From Secundilactobacillus mixtipabuli (GTDB taxonomy: Bacteria; Bacillota; Bacilli; Lactobacillales; Lactobacillaceae), in NCBI RefSeq assembly GCF_002217925.1, contig NZ_BCMF01000005.1, forward strand, positions 1 through 64,000: a stretch of 64,000 nt of DNA, read 5' to 3'. Under the pieces are notes generated by a model. That model worked only from the letters and a program-made list of their open reading frames with translations. It had not been told where the DNA came from and made no database searches. The first letter of the stretch is position 1, and each line of letters starts with the position of its first letter. Positions 63,432 to 64,000 of the stretch are shown in pieces. The position numbers and the translations under genes are program-made.

Positions 63432-64000
63432 TTAGTAATTAAAAATCAACTGTTGTGGTAAGTATGGACTCAATTGCGGATTATCACTGAGATCGATAAA
63501 TAAACCAGCATCAGCAGGGACAACTTTCTCCAATAAGTTTGCATAGAATGAGTAAACACTGTCAAACCGATCGTAGTTTTGGTACCCCACCACTTCATAG
63601 TAAGCTTGAACTTCTGAATCTCGATAAATAACGCGCTGTTCTTCATCTTCTTCAGAAATCAGTTCAGTGAATTTTAATTTTGATGTACGACCCATCGTAT
63701 AGGCAAAGTTAACGGGTTCGGTATGGCGAATGAACCGGTAGACAACTTGACCTTGCTGATTCAACAATAAAGCCTGCGCTAATTGTCCGTCATGATACGC
63801 TAACAGACCAAATTGCTGACCCGCTTCATAGACTGCCGCTTGAATCGGCTGGTGATCGTTATAGCGGATCTTTAGCAGCGGTGCTTGATTGTTGTCTTCT
63901 CTTACTTCAGCAGCAATTTCACCATCTTTAATGTACCGAACCGTAGGCCGTTCTAAAGCAGTTGTCGCTTCAAATCGACGGCTTGGCAAGTCTTCGAAGT
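63432..64000 (-). CDS. C-terminal part of an unrecognised protein upstream of tagF-like gene (partial)
   Basis: The frame is open to the right edge, so only the last ~189 residues are present. The sequence is beta-rich, with repeated patterns such as VRYIKDGEIAAEV, GLLAYHDGQL and VYRFIRHTEP, which look like the beta extension of poly(glycerol-phosphate) glucosyltransferases (TagE/GtfA type), but no catalytic motif is in view. A TTG at 63989 is not the true start. It sits 15 nt before the tagF-like gene, so a role in teichoic acid synthesis or glycosylation is inferred from position only. Confidence 0.6.
   Translation of the reverse strand, partial: FEDLPSRRFEATTALERPTVRYIKDGEIAAEVREDNNQAPLLKIRYNDHQPIQAAVYEAGQQFGLLAYHDGQLAQALLLNQQGQVVYRFIRHTEPVNFAYTMGRTSKLKFTELISEEDEEQRVIYRDSEVQAYYEVVGYQNYDRFDSVYSFYANLLEKVVPADAGLFIDLSDNPQLSPYLPQQLIFNY

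Overview
This window is chromosomal DNA of a low-to-mid GC Gram-positive bacterium of the family Lactobacillaceae. The evidence is the 5' end of a Lactobacillus-type 16S rRNA gene at the left edge, a divergent ccpA/pepQ pair, a KxYKxGKxW/LPxTG surface protein, CtsR/HrcA-type heat-shock signals in front of clpE, and many lactobacillar gene neighbourhoods. Acetate kinase, a water-forming-type NADH oxidase and an HPr gene with no ptsI beside it would suit a heterofermentative lineage, but the genus cannot be fixed from this sequence. I see no prophage, insertion sequence, CRISPR array or tRNA gene. Most of the window is conserved core genome, mostly transcribed right to left.

Layout. 1-540: start of an rRNA operon running out of the window, with two tandem sigma-A promoters. 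555-6.7 kb: S1-domain protein, cyclophilin, DedA protein and a five-gene phosphatase/YutD operon. 6.9-15.2 kb: amino acid permease, ackA, a YtxK-type methyltransferase, the complete comG competence-pilus operon (including a 51-residue comGG) and yebC. 15.3-19.4 kb: a double CPBP membrane protein, ccpA and pepQ, with a perfect cre site between the last two. 19.5-24.5 kb: envelope-stress type proteins, an MscS channel, a CBS protein, and the ysnB-rdgB-murI operon. 24.6-34.3 kb: trxA, mutS2, zapA, DUF1292, ruvX, ireB, alaS (T-box controlled), a DEAD-box helicase and nrnA. 34.4-40 kb: dinB, yajC, tgt, queA, ruvB, ruvA. 40.2-45.3 kb: a 1717-residue LPQTG-anchored repeat protein. 45.9-49.1 kb: two glycolipid glycosyltransferases and a flippase-like membrane protein. 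49.4-53.9 kb: ptsH, a small hypothetical protein, clpE and a MucBP/SH3-like protein. 54-64 kb: P-type ATPase, C69 dipeptidase, NADH oxidase, RF3 and teichoic-acid genes that continue past the right edge.

How the parts work together. Carbon and redox control form one theme: CcpA, its cofactor HPr (His15 and Ser46 both present), cre sites at ccpA and upstream of nox, and a near-perfect Rex operator overlapping the nox -35 box. Proteostasis is a second theme: clpE carries a CtsR operator and a degenerate CIRCE element. Envelope assembly is a third: glycolipid synthesis, teichoic-acid polymerase, murI, a sortase substrate and two tandem CPBP domains. DNA repair and uptake form a fourth: ruvAB, ruvX, dinB, mutS2 and comG.

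The most distinctive items are the repeat-built adhesin with recent internal duplications, the Rex/cre/-35 arrangement at nox, the apparent dual HrcA/CtsR control of clpE, the orphan ptsH, the fused CPBP pair, and a MucBP/SH3-like protein with no visible secretion signal. I did not find a clearly undescribed multi-gene system.
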